Of a DNA stretch of 64,000 nt, positions 1 through 10,534 are shown piece by piece; position 1 is the stretch's first letter, and every line of letters begins with the position of its first letter. The notes beneath the pieces are model-generated. The model saw only the letters and a list, made by a program, of their open reading frames with translations. It did no database searches and was not told the DNA's origin. Where the stretch lies: positions 100,413,426 to 100,477,425 of the forward strand of contig NC_073306.1 of NCBI RefSeq assembly GCF_027595985.1, given 5' to 3'. A program made the translations under genes and the position numbers. This DNA is from Sorex araneus. Lineage: Eukaryota > Chordata > Mammalia > Eulipotyphla > Soricidae.

Positions 1-372
1 ATGGACAGTTTTGGTGGACATGATGAACTCAGACATTCTCTCACCCTGATCGTTCCATTCTAGGCCATGGATCCCAATGTGAAATTCTCTGGGTGACCTT
101 CTTGGTCCTATCTTAGCATTAAAATCACCGACAATGAGACAATGATCTTGTAGAAGGTGTGGTCTTCTCTATAGAACTTCTCCAGTTCCATGTAGAACTT
201 CACAATTTCTTCTTCATCATACTTGGATGTTGGTACGTAGATGATGAAGATAGAAACTGTCGTCAGTGAACCACATCTATTCAATTGCAATCATCCGATT
301 TGGGTTGTTCGGCATTCGAATGAATCAATGCTCATGGCCAAGTTCGTGTTGACAAGGACAACGACGCCACCC
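1..372 (-). mobile_element. RTE-clade LINE, inverted 5' segment (endonuclease region)
   Basis: Read on the minus strand this encodes part of an apurinic/apyrimidinic-type endonuclease domain of an RTE retrotransposon. The recognisable stretch includes VSIFIIYVPTSKYDEEEI and KFYMELEKFYREDHTFYK. The next codons should give the family GDFNA motif, but here the frame is damaged (SVILMLR). The segment is opposite in orientation to the rest of the element, and the breakpoint lies near 372/373 between the GGVVVLVN-coding sequence and the plus-strand sequence CATCATAATC. The element may continue left of the window. Confidence 0.85.
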
Positions 373-2562
373 CATCATAATCAATTGAAGATTTTGCCTA
401 ACCAATGTCACTGTTGTCCCAAAATTCCAAACAGGATCGGACTACCACTCCTTCGTGCAAAATTCTACTTCACAGAGTGGGGAGAAAGGCCTGCAAAGTT
501 TAAGTTTAAGAAGGGAACTCCCAGAATGACCATCAACGAGTAGCTCTTTGGCAGTATTGTGGCAACGTGGGAAGACACTGTCATTGACAACATCAATGAG
601 GAATACAATCAACTAGTTCAGCACCTCCATGACTGTGCAAAGAATGCCAAAAGTGGGAAAGCCAGAAACAGACGCCTGTCTTCGGAAACTCTTGAGCTCA
701 TTTGCCAACATGGTTTGGCACAAGCCTCTGGCAACCACAAGCTAATGTCTAAGCTTGCAAAGCTGTGCAGAGAAGCGATAAAGGAAGACCTCAAAGAGAG
801 AAGAGCAACAATGTTGGCAGATTCGGTAGAAGCCGGGAAAAGTATTAGCGACGCTCGCCTGTCCTTCGCCAACTACAAGACCAAGATGACTGCGCTCCGA
901 CATCCTGATGGATCTATCACATCTTCCAGAAGGGCAATGGAGAGGATTATTCATGATTCTTACTCAGATCTCTTTGACAGCCACGTCCACCTGCCCACAT
1001 ACCAAATTCCGCAGGATGGATATGTTGTTCCCAAAGTCCTCCCTTCCAAAATCTGACATGCCATTTTGTCCATAAAGAAGCGTACAGCACCCAGTCCAGA
1101 CAAGGTCAGACCCAAACACCTGAAGAATCTACCACCAGTACTTGTCAATACACTGGCTCAGCTCTTCACACACTACCTGTCCATATGCAAGGTTTCATCC
1201 CAATGGAAAACCAGCAGGACTGTTCTGTTGTACAAGAAGGGAGACATCCACAACATCGGCAACTATGGTCCAATCTGCCTGTTGTTCATTGTCTACAAGT
1301 TGTTCACTCAAGTCATCCTGAATAGAATAGGCAGAACACTAGATGAAGGACAACCATGTGAGCAAGCCGGGTTCTGAAAAGGATTCAGCATGATCGACTA
1401 TATCCACACTGTGACCAAGTTCACTGAAGTTTCGCCAGAGTTCAAGTTGATGCTATGTCTAATGTTCATTGATTTAAAGAAGGCCTTTAATTCTATTGAG
1501 ACTGAAGCGATCATTGAAGCCCTAGCCAAACAGGGCATTCAAACTCAATATATCAGGATCCTCCATGAGCTGTATTATGGATTCACCACCAGGATCTCAC
1601 CATTCTACAAGGAAATGATCATCAATGTAAAGAGAGGGGGTTGGCAGGGTGACACCATTCATGTGACGACTGGAATGGGAAGGAATGGGAGTGAAGATAG
1701 ACGGTCAGCAACTACACCACCTCTGCTTCACTGATGACATCATTCTAATAACACCAAACATTAGCCAAGTGGCACAAATCCTGACCGACTTCAACCACGA
1801 GTATGGAAAGATTGGACTGCAGCTGAATCTCAACAAAATAATGTTCATGGAAAATGAACAAGTTCCTGACGTTCCATTTGCTCTCAACAGAAGGAGTATC
1901 TCCAAATGCAGCAGCTATGTGTACCTGGGTCAAGAACTCAACATGAGGAATGACTTGGCACCAGAACTGCGCAGGAAAAAGAGAGCAGCGTGGAACTCCT
2001 TCAAGAGCATCGAAGAAGTGGTTAAGAGGACAAAGAACTTCCAGCTCCAGGCAAATCTTTTCGACTCCACCATTCTTCCTGCACTAACATATGCCTCACA
2101 GACCTGGGCCCTATGAAAACTGGATGAGAATGCTATTCAGGTATCACAAAGAAGAATCAAAAGAGGTATGCTTGGAAGATCATGTTTCACTCAAATGAGA
2201 GAAGGAATTCAGAGTTCCGACCTCTGTCGATGATCAAGAATCAGGGATGCTGTCTCGTTTGCCAAGGTTCAAAAATCAAATGGGCCAGACACGTAATGCT
2301 ATTCAGAGATGACCACTGGACTAGAGCTGTTACTGACTGGATTCCACGGGACATCAAAAGACCGCATGGCCGCCCACCAAGGAGTTGGTCAGACTTCTTC
2401 GTCAAAACCCTGAATGCACAGTTCGAGGCTCTTCGTGTTCCTGGAGCGAGCAGATACCATTGGGCTACACTAGCACTCGACAGGGACGAATGGAGATGTT
2501 ACTGGCGCCCGCTCAAGAAAATTGAAGATCAATGGGATGACCAGTGACAAGTAACAAGTGAT
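373..2562 (+). pseudogene. RTE-clade LINE body: reverse transcriptase, disrupted
   Basis: Encodes the linker and reverse transcriptase of an RTE LINE, close to the element known in shrew as RTE1_Sar (name from memory). Visible landmarks in order: LLRAKFYF (about 450), LCREAIKEDLKERRA (about 760), SQWKTSRTVLLYKKGD (about 1200), NYGPICLL, EQAGF, RT motif A as MFIDLKKAF (about 1470), WQGDTI (about 1640), the catalytic motif as FTDD instead of FADD (about 1730), SSYVYLGQELNM (about 1910), ALTYASQTWAL and GRPPRSWSDFF (about 2370), ending IEDQWDDQ (2545). Stops interrupt it at 541, 1054, 1375 and 2114. A frameshift near 1660-1690 has lost the expected residues after QGDTI, and another lies near 2230-2275. 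The element ends in short CAAGTAACAAGTGA-like repeats. It is dead. Confidence 0.93.
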
Positions 2563-2563
2563 C

Positions 2564-2877
2564 CTCTACAATTTCTTGCCATGAGAAAGGACAATAAACC
2601 TAAAGAAACTAGGTGGTCAGGACTGACGTTGACCTGTAGGGGTTAGTATCTAGAGTAGTAAAACCTACGGACATTTTCTATAGTGGTTTAGCCTCTGCCT
2701 GAGAATCTCAGCCCCACAAAAAACTCAGGTTATAGGGACCAGTTCCCACACTATGCAGATCTAATGTGTCACGGGAGTGGCTTCATGGGACTGGTAGGAC
2801 CTTCTTGTCTACAGGAGACCTGATCTCTGCCAACCCCTGGCACTTCACCAGCAAGTTACCAGTGTGCCAATAGGGAG
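2564..2877. other. unassigned sequence
   Basis: Between the RTE 3' end and the CT/CA microsatellite I recognise no repeat or gene. Confidence 0.5.
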
Positions 2878-2961
2878 TCTCTCTCTCTCTCCCTCCCTCT
2901 CTCTCTCTCTCCCTCTCTCTCCCTCTTTTTCCTTCTCTCTCTCCCTCTCTCTCCTTCTCTT

Positions 2962-3022
<61 letters not shown>

Positions 3023-3032
3023 TACACACACA
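2878..3032. repeat. (CT)n then (CA)n compound microsatellite
   Basis: About 120 bp of CT with CCCT and CTTT interruptions, followed by about 30 bp of CA. Confidence 0.98.
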
Positions 3033-3221
3033 AGCACACATGGTCTCTGGTTCTTCAACTGCAGAGGCATCAGAACGTTTCAATGTTGCACAAATTGTAC
3101 ATCACAGTGATAAGGAACTTCAACATCTAACAACAGCATCAGACAACAGTTGTGACCTTCACAATTTAACACAAAGTTCAGTTACAAATATGCACCTTAA
3201 ATATAGTATATGCAGATGTCA

Positions 3222-3470
3222 ATTGCGATAGCACAGAGGGTAGGGATCTTGCCTTGCACAGGGCCGACCCAGGTTCAATTCCTACATCCCTCTCGGAGAG
3301 CCTGGCAAGCTACTGAGAGTATCCCGGCCACACAACAGAGCCTGGAAAGCTAACCGTGGTGTATTCGATATGCCAAAAACAGTAACAATAAGTCTCACGA
3401 TGGAGAAGTTACTTGTGCCCACTCAAGCAAATTGATGAGCAACGGGATGACAGTGGCTACAGTGGCTACA
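3222..3470 (+). mobile_element. type B SINE (RTE-tailed)
   Basis: tRNA-like head, body with ATTCGATATGCCAAAAACAG, and the RTE-like tail CAAGCAAATTGATGAGCAAC, ending in CAGTGGCTACAGTGGCTAC repeats. Confidence 0.93.
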
Positions 3471-3526
3471 TACATGAGAATGATATAACCTTGTAATGCA
3501 ATACCACCTCAATTTTAAAAACGAAA

Positions 3527-3690
3527 CAGCAGGGACCAGAGATAGTACAACAGATGGGACATTTGCCTTACACGTGGCCGACTTGGGTTTAATCTCGTGC
3601 ATCCCATATGGTCACATGAGTTACTCCAGGCGCAATTTCTGAGTGCAGAGCCAGGAAACCCTGAGCATGGCCCCAAAACAAAAATAAATA
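3527..3690 (+). mobile_element. type A SINE, diverged
   Basis: Head GATAGTACAACAGATGGGAC, then CATCCCATATGGTCAC and an A-rich end. Confidence 0.85.
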
Positions 3691-3699
3691 AAACTTAAA

Positions 3700-3952
3700 A
3701 ACAAAAAAACAGTAGTAGAGCACATACCTCGTGTGCATGAAGACCTGGGTATGATGATCTCTGGCACCAAAAACAAATCAAGAAAATTCAGTTTTAAAAA
3801 GTATGTGTTCAGGAGTTGGAGAGATAGTAGAGCAGGCAGGGAATTTGCTTTACACCCCATATGGTACCCCCTCCCCAGTACCATCAGAAATAATGCCTGA
3901 AGGAAGCCAGGAGCAAATCCTGAGCACTGCTAGATGAACCCCTTCCCATAAA
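3700..3952 (+). mobile_element. two old type A-related SINE fragments
   Basis: A head-and-body fragment (3700-3775, GAAGACCTGGGTATGATGAT) and a second diverged copy (3812-3952, beginning GGAGTTGGAGAGATAGTAG and ending in poly A). Confidence 0.65.
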
Positions 3953-5051
3953 AAAAAAATGCATCCAAGTATTTGGAAATTGATATCTACTCTCTTAATA
4001 AAGTAATAACTTTAGAAAAATAATTTTAAAATAGTATTTCTTCTGCTATTCATTGTCTTTTGCTTATTTTTTATTTTATCTTTATCAGAAGTCTGCCTAA
4101 CTATAGCAAAAAATTTTGTGGTAAAAATGCTTAACAACAAAGAATTTACTGTATGTCTACTTGAAATTGTAGCCAGGAGCGAACATCAACTATTTATCGT
4201 TGATAAATAGTCAACGAGATAGCTCTGAATAACATGTCCATTCTCATCCAGACTTACCCAGAGGGGCAATCCTCCTGTGGCTTAGAGAGGTGTCTGCTTG
4301 ATAATGCATACTTTCTTGGGTACTGGTCTTTTCCTGTTGAATTTGCCGGCTCTTTCTCATTGTTTGCTTTGACCATGCTCCAAATAAACTGACATCTTTG
4401 ACAGATTTGTTTTTGAAAGGACACAATTTACTCGGGATGTATTTTCTGTCATGCAATTACAAGGGAAGAGGAAATGACCGGATAAAATCTCTTAGGTAAA
4501 TAAGGAAAAGAATTTTCTCTTCTGTGCACAATCTCATTATTTTCACAGTCCTCAGGGGATAAAAGGCAGCTGGTACTTTTTCCTTAGGTCTCCATGTTCT
4601 CCTTCATGATCTTGAAAATAACAACTATGAAACTTAAATGTATCTGGGTGTAATAAATGCATTAGAGGTCATTTAAGACTAGAAGCACAAGCAACAGAAA
4701 GGTTATGATGATAACCATGTTCTATATTTGACATTGTAATGATTCTGACAGAATTATTTTGTGCATTTATTGCCTTTGTGATGACTACACTGACTGACAA
4801 GATAAAAATTGAGATGGAGCAATTTCCTCCTAAAGCAAAGGTGAGAGCAACAGAGACTATGGCTTGTGTTTCCAGTACAAGTAAATATGTGAAAGCCAAG
4901 AGCAGATGAAAACCGGTAGTGCCCCACCTCCATTAAAATTAACAAGAGATCTTGACAATATATCTCTGAAATAGAGTGTAAATTAGGTAATAATGAGCCA
5001 TATTTGTGTCACCTTCAGGATGCCACCTATGGTCCTAAAATTTTTTCCCTC
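3953..5051. other. AT-rich intergenic sequence, one short palindrome
   Basis: No gene or repeat family recognised. A perfect 10-bp inverted repeat lies at 4189-4198/4202-4211 (ACTATTTATC, loop GTT). Confidence 0.5.
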
Positions 5052-5068
5052 AAGAAGTGGTGAAGAGG

Positions 5069-5247
5069 GGCTGGAGAGATAGCACAGCGGGTAGGACGTT
5101 TGCCTTGCACGCGGCCGACCCGGGTTCAAATCCCAGCATCCCATATGGTCCCCTGAGCACCGCCAGAAGTGATTCCTGAGTGCAGAGCCAGGAGTAACCC
5201 CTGTGCATCGCCAGGTATGACCCAAAAAGCAAAAAAAAAAAAAAAAG
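5069..5247 (+). mobile_element. type A SINE with 17-bp target duplication
   Basis: Near-consensus copy with a poly-A end. Flanked by AAGAAGTGGTGAAGAGG at 5052-5068 and 5248-5264, a perfect duplication. Confidence 0.97.
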
Positions 5248-5284
5248 AAGAAGTGGTGAAGAGGCTGTGGGAAGAAATACCTCT

Positions 5285-5660
5285 GGACTTAATTAGTAAA
5301 ATACCAGAATCCCAAAACTGGGTGGCCGTTTTCATGACCATGCAACATCATATGCTCTTTGTTATCAGCAATAGAAAACATATGTTCTAATGATGCCATT
5401 TCAACAGGTCTGATTGTTGGGAGAAAACTCCAAATAATAATAGTGGGTTTTCTGTCGAAAATTGAACATAATCAAAGTACAGAGAGAGTAAAGTGAAAAT
5501 CATCTGCCACACAGGAAGTGAGGAGTAGGACAGGGGTACGCTGGGGTTCTTGGTGATGGAACATGTGCACTGGTGAAGGAATGGGTGTTTGATCATTGTA
5601 TGACTGAGACTTGATCCTGAGTTCCCTGTAACTGTTCTCATGGTGATTCAATTGAAAAAA
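5285..5660 (+). mobile_element. L1 3' UTR end
   Basis: Shares with the copies at 20466-21619 and 55464-56175 the string ACTCCAAATAATAATAGTG, the AATCAAAGTA region, and the typical end (GGTGTTTGATCATTGTATGA, then GGTGATTCAATTGAAAAAAA). Confidence 0.8.
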
Positions 5661-5672
5661 ATGGTGAAGAGG

Positions 5673-5864
5673 GACTAGAGTGATAGCACAGCGGGTAGGG
5701 CGTTTGCCTTGCACTTGGTTGACTCAGGGTTCAAATCCCAGCATCCCATATGGTACCCTGAGCACCGCCAGGAGTAATTTCTGAGTGCATGAACCAGTAA
5801 TAACCCCTGTGCATCGCCAGGTATGACCCAAACAGCAAAAATAAATAAATAAATAAATAAGAAT
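5673..5864 (+). mobile_element. type A SINE
   Basis: Full copy ending CAAAAATAAATAAATAAAT. Flanked by TGGTGAAGAGG at 5662-5672 and 5865-5875. Confidence 0.95.
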
Positions 5865-5875
5865 TGGTGAAGAGG

Positions 5876-6028
5876 TCAGAGAGATAGTACAGGAGGTAAG
5901 GCATTTGCTGCACAAGTGGCCAAACCTAATTGAATCCCCAGCACCACACATGGTCCCAAGCACCAGCAGGGACATTTTCTAGCACAGAGCTAGGAATAGC
6001 CTCTGAAAACTACCAGGTGTGAACCAAT
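5876..6028 (+). mobile_element. old type A-related SINE
   Basis: Head AGAGAGATAGTACAGGAGGT, body CACACATGGTCCC, end ACCAGGTGTGAACC; more diverged than its left neighbour. Confidence 0.8.
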
Positions 6029-6789
6029 ATTGCCCATCCCAAATTAGTAGGATTGATGGGAACTCTTGCTCTGAGGAACAGGACCCTCCCTCTGTACACA
6101 AAGGACAGCGCCCTCCTTCTCTGGACCATCATGCTGCTGCCAGCTCCCTAAGCTCCCAAACCTGCATCTCAAAGTGGTTCATACCCTTTCCTCCATCCTT
6201 TGCTGTTAAGCTTGTACTGTTGTAATGCAAGTCACCCTAAAAAAAAACTCATATTGTAAATATATGCAAGTGGCTTGACTTCAATAAAACAAGTCACAAT
6301 TACTCAACACAACTATACACCAATTCTTTCCAAGGTGTTGTGCATGCATTCTGCATTCTATTCTCACAGCAACTTTACAAAGACATTAGGATTGCTATCC
6401 CCACTACAGGGCAAAAAGTAGAAGCATGAAAGATGCAGATCACTTAGAAGATTCATATTTCTGCTAGCTGTCTGGAATCCCATTCACTTTCCCCTATGCT
6501 ATGGAACTTCAATACAATGAAATAAAATAGCATTGGCACATCTGACTTGTAGTTTGGAGTACTCACTAACTAAGCAAATCCCCCAAACCTGAACAATTTA
6601 AAACTCTAATAGCATCAGCTATAAGAATATAGAGGGGAAATATCTTAATAAATCTTTGCAATCAGTACATCCAGGATTCACTAGCACCTACATTGCTCAT
6701 CTGGCTATAAAACAAGCACATTCCAATTTTACACAGTACAAAGGAATGGAAAAAACAAAACTCAGCTGTGTCATCTACCTAAACTTTCC
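6029..6789. other. intergenic sequence with one MIR-like fragment
   Basis: A diverged antisense MIR-like stretch lies at about 6310-6450 (TTCTCACAGCAACTTTACAA). Nothing else recognised. Confidence 0.45.
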
Positions 6790-6999
6790 TTGACCTTCGA
6801 ATGTGCATTCCTGAAATAGGGATTAAAAACAAGGTGAAACACTAAAGTATAGGATCCTTAATGTAAGAATTAATTTTGAAGTTGAAAAATGGAATTCCTC
6901 AAGAGCAAAAAATAAATGGCAGCAGTTTGCTCTATGGAACAATCTGCAAAGAAAATGAAAAGAAAACTATAAACTAAGAGAAAATATTTGTAAACTACT

Positions 7000-7171
7000 T
7001 TTTTTTTTTTGCTTTTTGGGTCACACCCAGAAATGCCCAGGGGTTACTCCTGGCTTTGCACTCAGGAATTACTACTGGCAATGCTTGGGGGACCATATGG
7101 GATGCCGATGATTGAACCTGGGTTGGCCGTATGCAAGGCAAACGCCCTACCCGCTGTGCTATCACTCTGGC
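7000..7171 (-). mobile_element. type A SINE with 18-bp target duplication
   Basis: Inserted in the old L1; flanked by AAATATTTGTAAACTACT at 6982-6999 and 7172-7189. Confidence 0.97.
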
Positions 7172-7189
7172 AAATATTTGTAAACTACT

Positions 7190-7431
7190 GTAGCACTGTC
7201 GTCCCGCTGTTCATCAATTTGCTCTAGTGGGCACCAGTAACATCTCCATTGTGAGACTTGTTGCTACTGTTTTTGGCATATTGAATATCCCATGGGTAGC
7301 TTGCCAGGCTTTGCTGTGTGGGTGGGATACTCTCGGTAGCTTGACAGGTTCTCCCAGAGGGATGGAGGAATCAAACCCGGGTTGGCTGGTTGCAAGGCAA
7401 ATGCCCTACCTACTGTGCTCCAGTCTGGCCA
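7190..7431 (-). mobile_element. type B SINE (RTE-tailed)
   Basis: RTE-derived 3' end on the left (TCAATTTGCTCTAGTGGGC) and tRNA-like head on the right. Inserted directly next to the preceding type A copy. Confidence 0.93.
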
Positions 7432-7455
7432 TACCCAGCAAAACACTTATATCTG

Positions 7456-7625
7456 GGGCTGGAGCTATAGCACAGCGGTTAGGGCATTTGCCTTGCATGC
7501 GGCCTACCTGGGTTTGATTCCCAGCATCCCATATGGTCTCCCGAGCACTGCCAGGAGTAATTCCTGAGTGAAGAGCCAGGAGTAACCCCTGTGCATCACC
7601 AGGTATAACCCAAAAAGAAAAAAAA
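7456..7625 (+). mobile_element. type A SINE
   Basis: Near-consensus copy, with imperfect duplication of ACACTTATATCT (left) and ACCACTTATACCT (right). Confidence 0.95.
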
Positions 7626-7703
7626 ACCACTTATACCTGCAATATAAAAAGAACACTCAAAAATCAGTTTAAAAAATTAGAAACTAAATTATTGAAAATG
7701 GGC

Positions 7704-8062
7704 ACCCAACGTGCCTAGACATGTTGCTTACCTGGTCAGGGCAGATGCCAGGCTAAAGATGACGGGTGCGTGGAGAAAACACTTCGGAGACAGCTGATGG
7801 CTGCTTACCCTATTGCCAAATACACACATATTTTATAAAGGGTCTGGCTTAAGAGGATGATCCAATCACATAAAGTCTAGCATTACTGACCTTTCCAACG
7901 CTGCTTTGGCCTGGCCCAAACCCAACTAGGGCTAGCTAGGAATGACTCTTGTGGGGGAAGTGAGATTCATGGCCAGATACCAGGTGCTTGAAAAATGCGC
8001 CCAGACACTCCCTCCTGTGTGCTATATAGGGACAGGTCTTATCTGCTCTGGCACCTGTTGCT
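7704..8062 (-). mobile_element. LTR-like insertion inside old L1
   Basis: About 360 bp interrupts the L1 reading. The L1 string AAATGGGCA (left) is repeated as AAATGGACA (right), so it is an insertion. On the minus strand it has a TATA-like TTTATAAAATATG and no poly-A end, which suggests a solitary LTR. No TG...CA ends fit the duplication exactly. Family not identified. Confidence 0.4.
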
Positions 8063-8217
8063 ATGCTCCACAAATGGACATAAGACCTGAAAAGATATTC
8101 CACTGATAAAGCTATAAAGATGGCAAATATAATTAAGCACAAGTGGAATGCAAATTAAATCTCCAATTAAGCAATGGTCGCATATTTATAAAAATGACAT
8201 AAAACACAAACACAATG

Positions 8218-8322
8218 ATAGGACTGGGGATATACCTCAAGTGTAAAGCACAGAATAGGTGATGTGTAGAACAGGTGAGGCACTAAGTTTGATTCCTGGT
8301 CTTGCACACCACACCATCTGCC
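8218..8322 (+). mobile_element. old tRNA-derived SINE fragment
   Basis: ACTGGGGATATACCTCAAGT followed by a B-box-like GTTTGATTCC; 3' part absent. Confidence 0.5.
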
Positions 8323-8344
8323 GCAATGTCATAGCACTGTCTCT

Positions 8345-8585
8345 GTCACTGTCATCCCATTGCTCATCGATTTGTTTGAGCGGGCACCAGTAACGTCTCT
8401 CATTGAGAGACTTATTGTTACTGTTTTTGGCATATCCAATATGCACGGGTAGCTTGCCAGGCTCTGCTGAGCAGGCTCGATACTCTCGGTAGCTTGCCGG
8501 GCTCTCCGAGAGGGGCAGAGGAATCGAACTCGGGTCGGCCACGTGAAAGGCGAATGGCCAACCACAGTGCTATCACTCCAGCCCC
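8345..8585 (-). mobile_element. type B SINE with 12-bp target duplication
   Basis: Flanked by AGCACTGTCTCT at 8333-8344 and 8586-8597. Its tail still translates to YWCPLKQIDEQWDD, almost the RTE protein C terminus YWRPLKKIEDQWDD. Confidence 0.97.
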
Positions 8586-9214
8586 AGCACTGTCTCTAGA
8601 TTTTTTAAAAGCAGGAATAATCCCATATTATAGCAAGAATGTAAAGAAATATGACCACCCATACTGTTAGAACTGTAAACTGATACAGACACTCTGGAAA
8701 AAGTACTTCAGCTTCTCACAAAATATATACATATGAAATGATCTAGCAATCACTCACTCTTGGGCATTTGTCCCATAGTAATGAAAACTTATGTTTACAT
8801 AAAACTTACACAAATATCCATAGCAACTTTATTCTTAATGTTCAAACAGTATAAGCAATTTAAATTCCTTCCAACCAGTAAATAAACTAGTTATAGAAAA
8901 ACCATATGCTGGAATAATACTTAGCAAAAAAATAATAATAATATTCACAAGAAAAGAAATATTGATACATATAACAACCTGAATGAATCTTAAGGGAATT
9001 ATCCTCATGGGATATATAGATGGGAAATATACAAAAATTTATCTATTGTATGAGTCCATTTGCATAATATTCTTAAAATAAAAAAAGATTTAAAAAAATA
9101 GGTGAATGGCTGCCTCTAGCTAAAGAATGGGACATGGAAGGAAATGGCTGTGGCTATGTAAAGGTAACACACAAATTTCTTGTTATGAAACTGTTCCATG
9201 TCTTCGGCTGCTGG

Positions 9215-9362
9215 TCTGTGGATCTGATGGTGCTGGATATACAGCTTGGTGCTCAGAACCCATTCACTGTAGTGGTCAGGGGACCATGTGGCAAGGGGCA
9301 CCAACCTGGTCTCCAGAATGCAAAGAACGCACTCCAGCCCCTTGAGCCATCTCCCTGGTCCC
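9215..9362 (-). mobile_element. old type A-related SINE
   Basis: The right side carries the head in reverse (CCAGCCCCTTGAGCCATCTC) and the centre GGGGACCATGTGG; strongly diverged. Confidence 0.65.
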
Positions 9363-9476
9363 TGCCTGTTCTATATCTCAAAGGTGGTGTTTGCTCTTCT
9401 ACTGATGGGAAAATATTGCACAAAACTAAATATATATATACATAGTTGAACTCTGAGTAAATTCTATGGGACTATT

Positions 9477-9655
9477 TTTTTTTTTTTTTGCTTTTTGGGT
9501 CACACCCGGCAATGCACAGTGGTCACTCCTGGCTCATGCACTCAGGAATTACTCCTAGCAGTGCTCGGGGGACCATATGGGATGCTGGGATTCGAACCCG
9601 GATCGACCGCGTGCAAGGCAAACGCCCTACCCGCTGTGCTATCACTCCAGCCCCC
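9477..9655 (-). mobile_element. type A SINE with 14-bp target duplication
   Basis: Flanked by TCTATGGGACTATT at 9463-9476 and 9656-9669; near-consensus, so young. Confidence 0.97.
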
Positions 9656-9669
9656 TCTATGGGACTATT

Positions 9670-10182
9670 AAGCATTAATTCCTGACTCTAATATTATGCT
9701 ATAAGTCTAAGAGCTGTTTTTATAAAAGGAAACTGTGAAGAGTATATGGAAACCTATCTGTAATATATTTTTAATTGATTTAACCTTGATTTACAATAAT
9801 ATGTAAGTTTCTGGGGTATAGCTTCACACCCCAATAAATGTTTCTGTAACATTCCTCATAAGCATGCGTGAATCTACAATTATCTCAAAATCAAAAGCTT
9901 TATAAAATTTAAGCACAGTGAAATGACATATCCCAGTAGAGTATTTTTAAAAGTATGCTCATATCAATTCAAATGTGGAACACAAGAGTGTGACTAGTGG
10001 TATAATGCCTGTCTGGTATGTGTGAGGCCCTGAGTTCTGTCCCTGGCATGATCACCGCACTTTCACTGTGACCCCCTGAGTTCTGCTAGTGTAAACCCTC
10101 AGCTTAGCAACCAGGTGTGCAAATCCCAGCACACTTCAACCAAGCATGTTCTCACCACCAAGCACACAATAACAGCAACAAG
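9670..10182. other. intergenic sequence
   Basis: AT-rich; a weak SINE-like stretch at about 9985-10080. Nothing firm. Confidence 0.4.
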
Positions 10183-10191
10183 TGCAAGGGA

Positions 10192-10363
10192 GGGGCCAGA
10201 GTGATAGTACAGCAGGTAGGGTGTTCGCCTTGCACGCAGTGGATCTGGGTTCAATCCCCTGCATCCCATATAGTTCCCCAAGCTCTGCCAGGAGTAATGA
10301 GTGCAGAGAGTCAGAAGTATCTCCTGAGTATCACTGGGTATGACCCAAAAAGGAAAAAAAAAT
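10192..10363 (+). mobile_element. type A SINE
   Basis: Flanked by TGCAAGGGA at 10183-10191 and 10364-10372. Confidence 0.95.
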
Positions 10364-10534
10364 TGCAAGGGACAGGAAAATGCCTTCCATCTCCCCAGAA
10401 TGGTGTATGGAGTGCTTAGTTTTACATCTGATGCCAAGATTGACCACTTACTTTTATTAGGTAATGCAATCTAGCAGCAAATTAAAGAACATGTGAATCT
10501 TCTACAAGGACTCTTTCTGGGGTGCCAAAAGAGG

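Larger units (their letters stand above)
6790..9185 (+). mobile_element. old L1 (L1M-like) ORF2 and 3' region, cut by five insertions
   Basis: The pieces at about 6790-6981, 7189, 7432-7455, 7626-7703, 8063-8217 and 8598-9185 line up in order with the L1 ORF2 3' part, for example GAGAAAATATTTGTAAACTA, AAGACCTGAAAAGATATTCC and, near the end, ATGTTTACATAAAACTTACA. No open frame survives. The intervening DNA is younger insertions. Confidence 0.8.

Noticed and set aside
2783..3130. Arg/Glu and Ser/Leu open frames
   Set aside because: Translations of the CT/CA microsatellite.
3222..3300. tRNA genes at the many A-box/B-box sequences
   Set aside because: They are SINE heads; they lack a foldable complete tRNA and are followed by SINE bodies.
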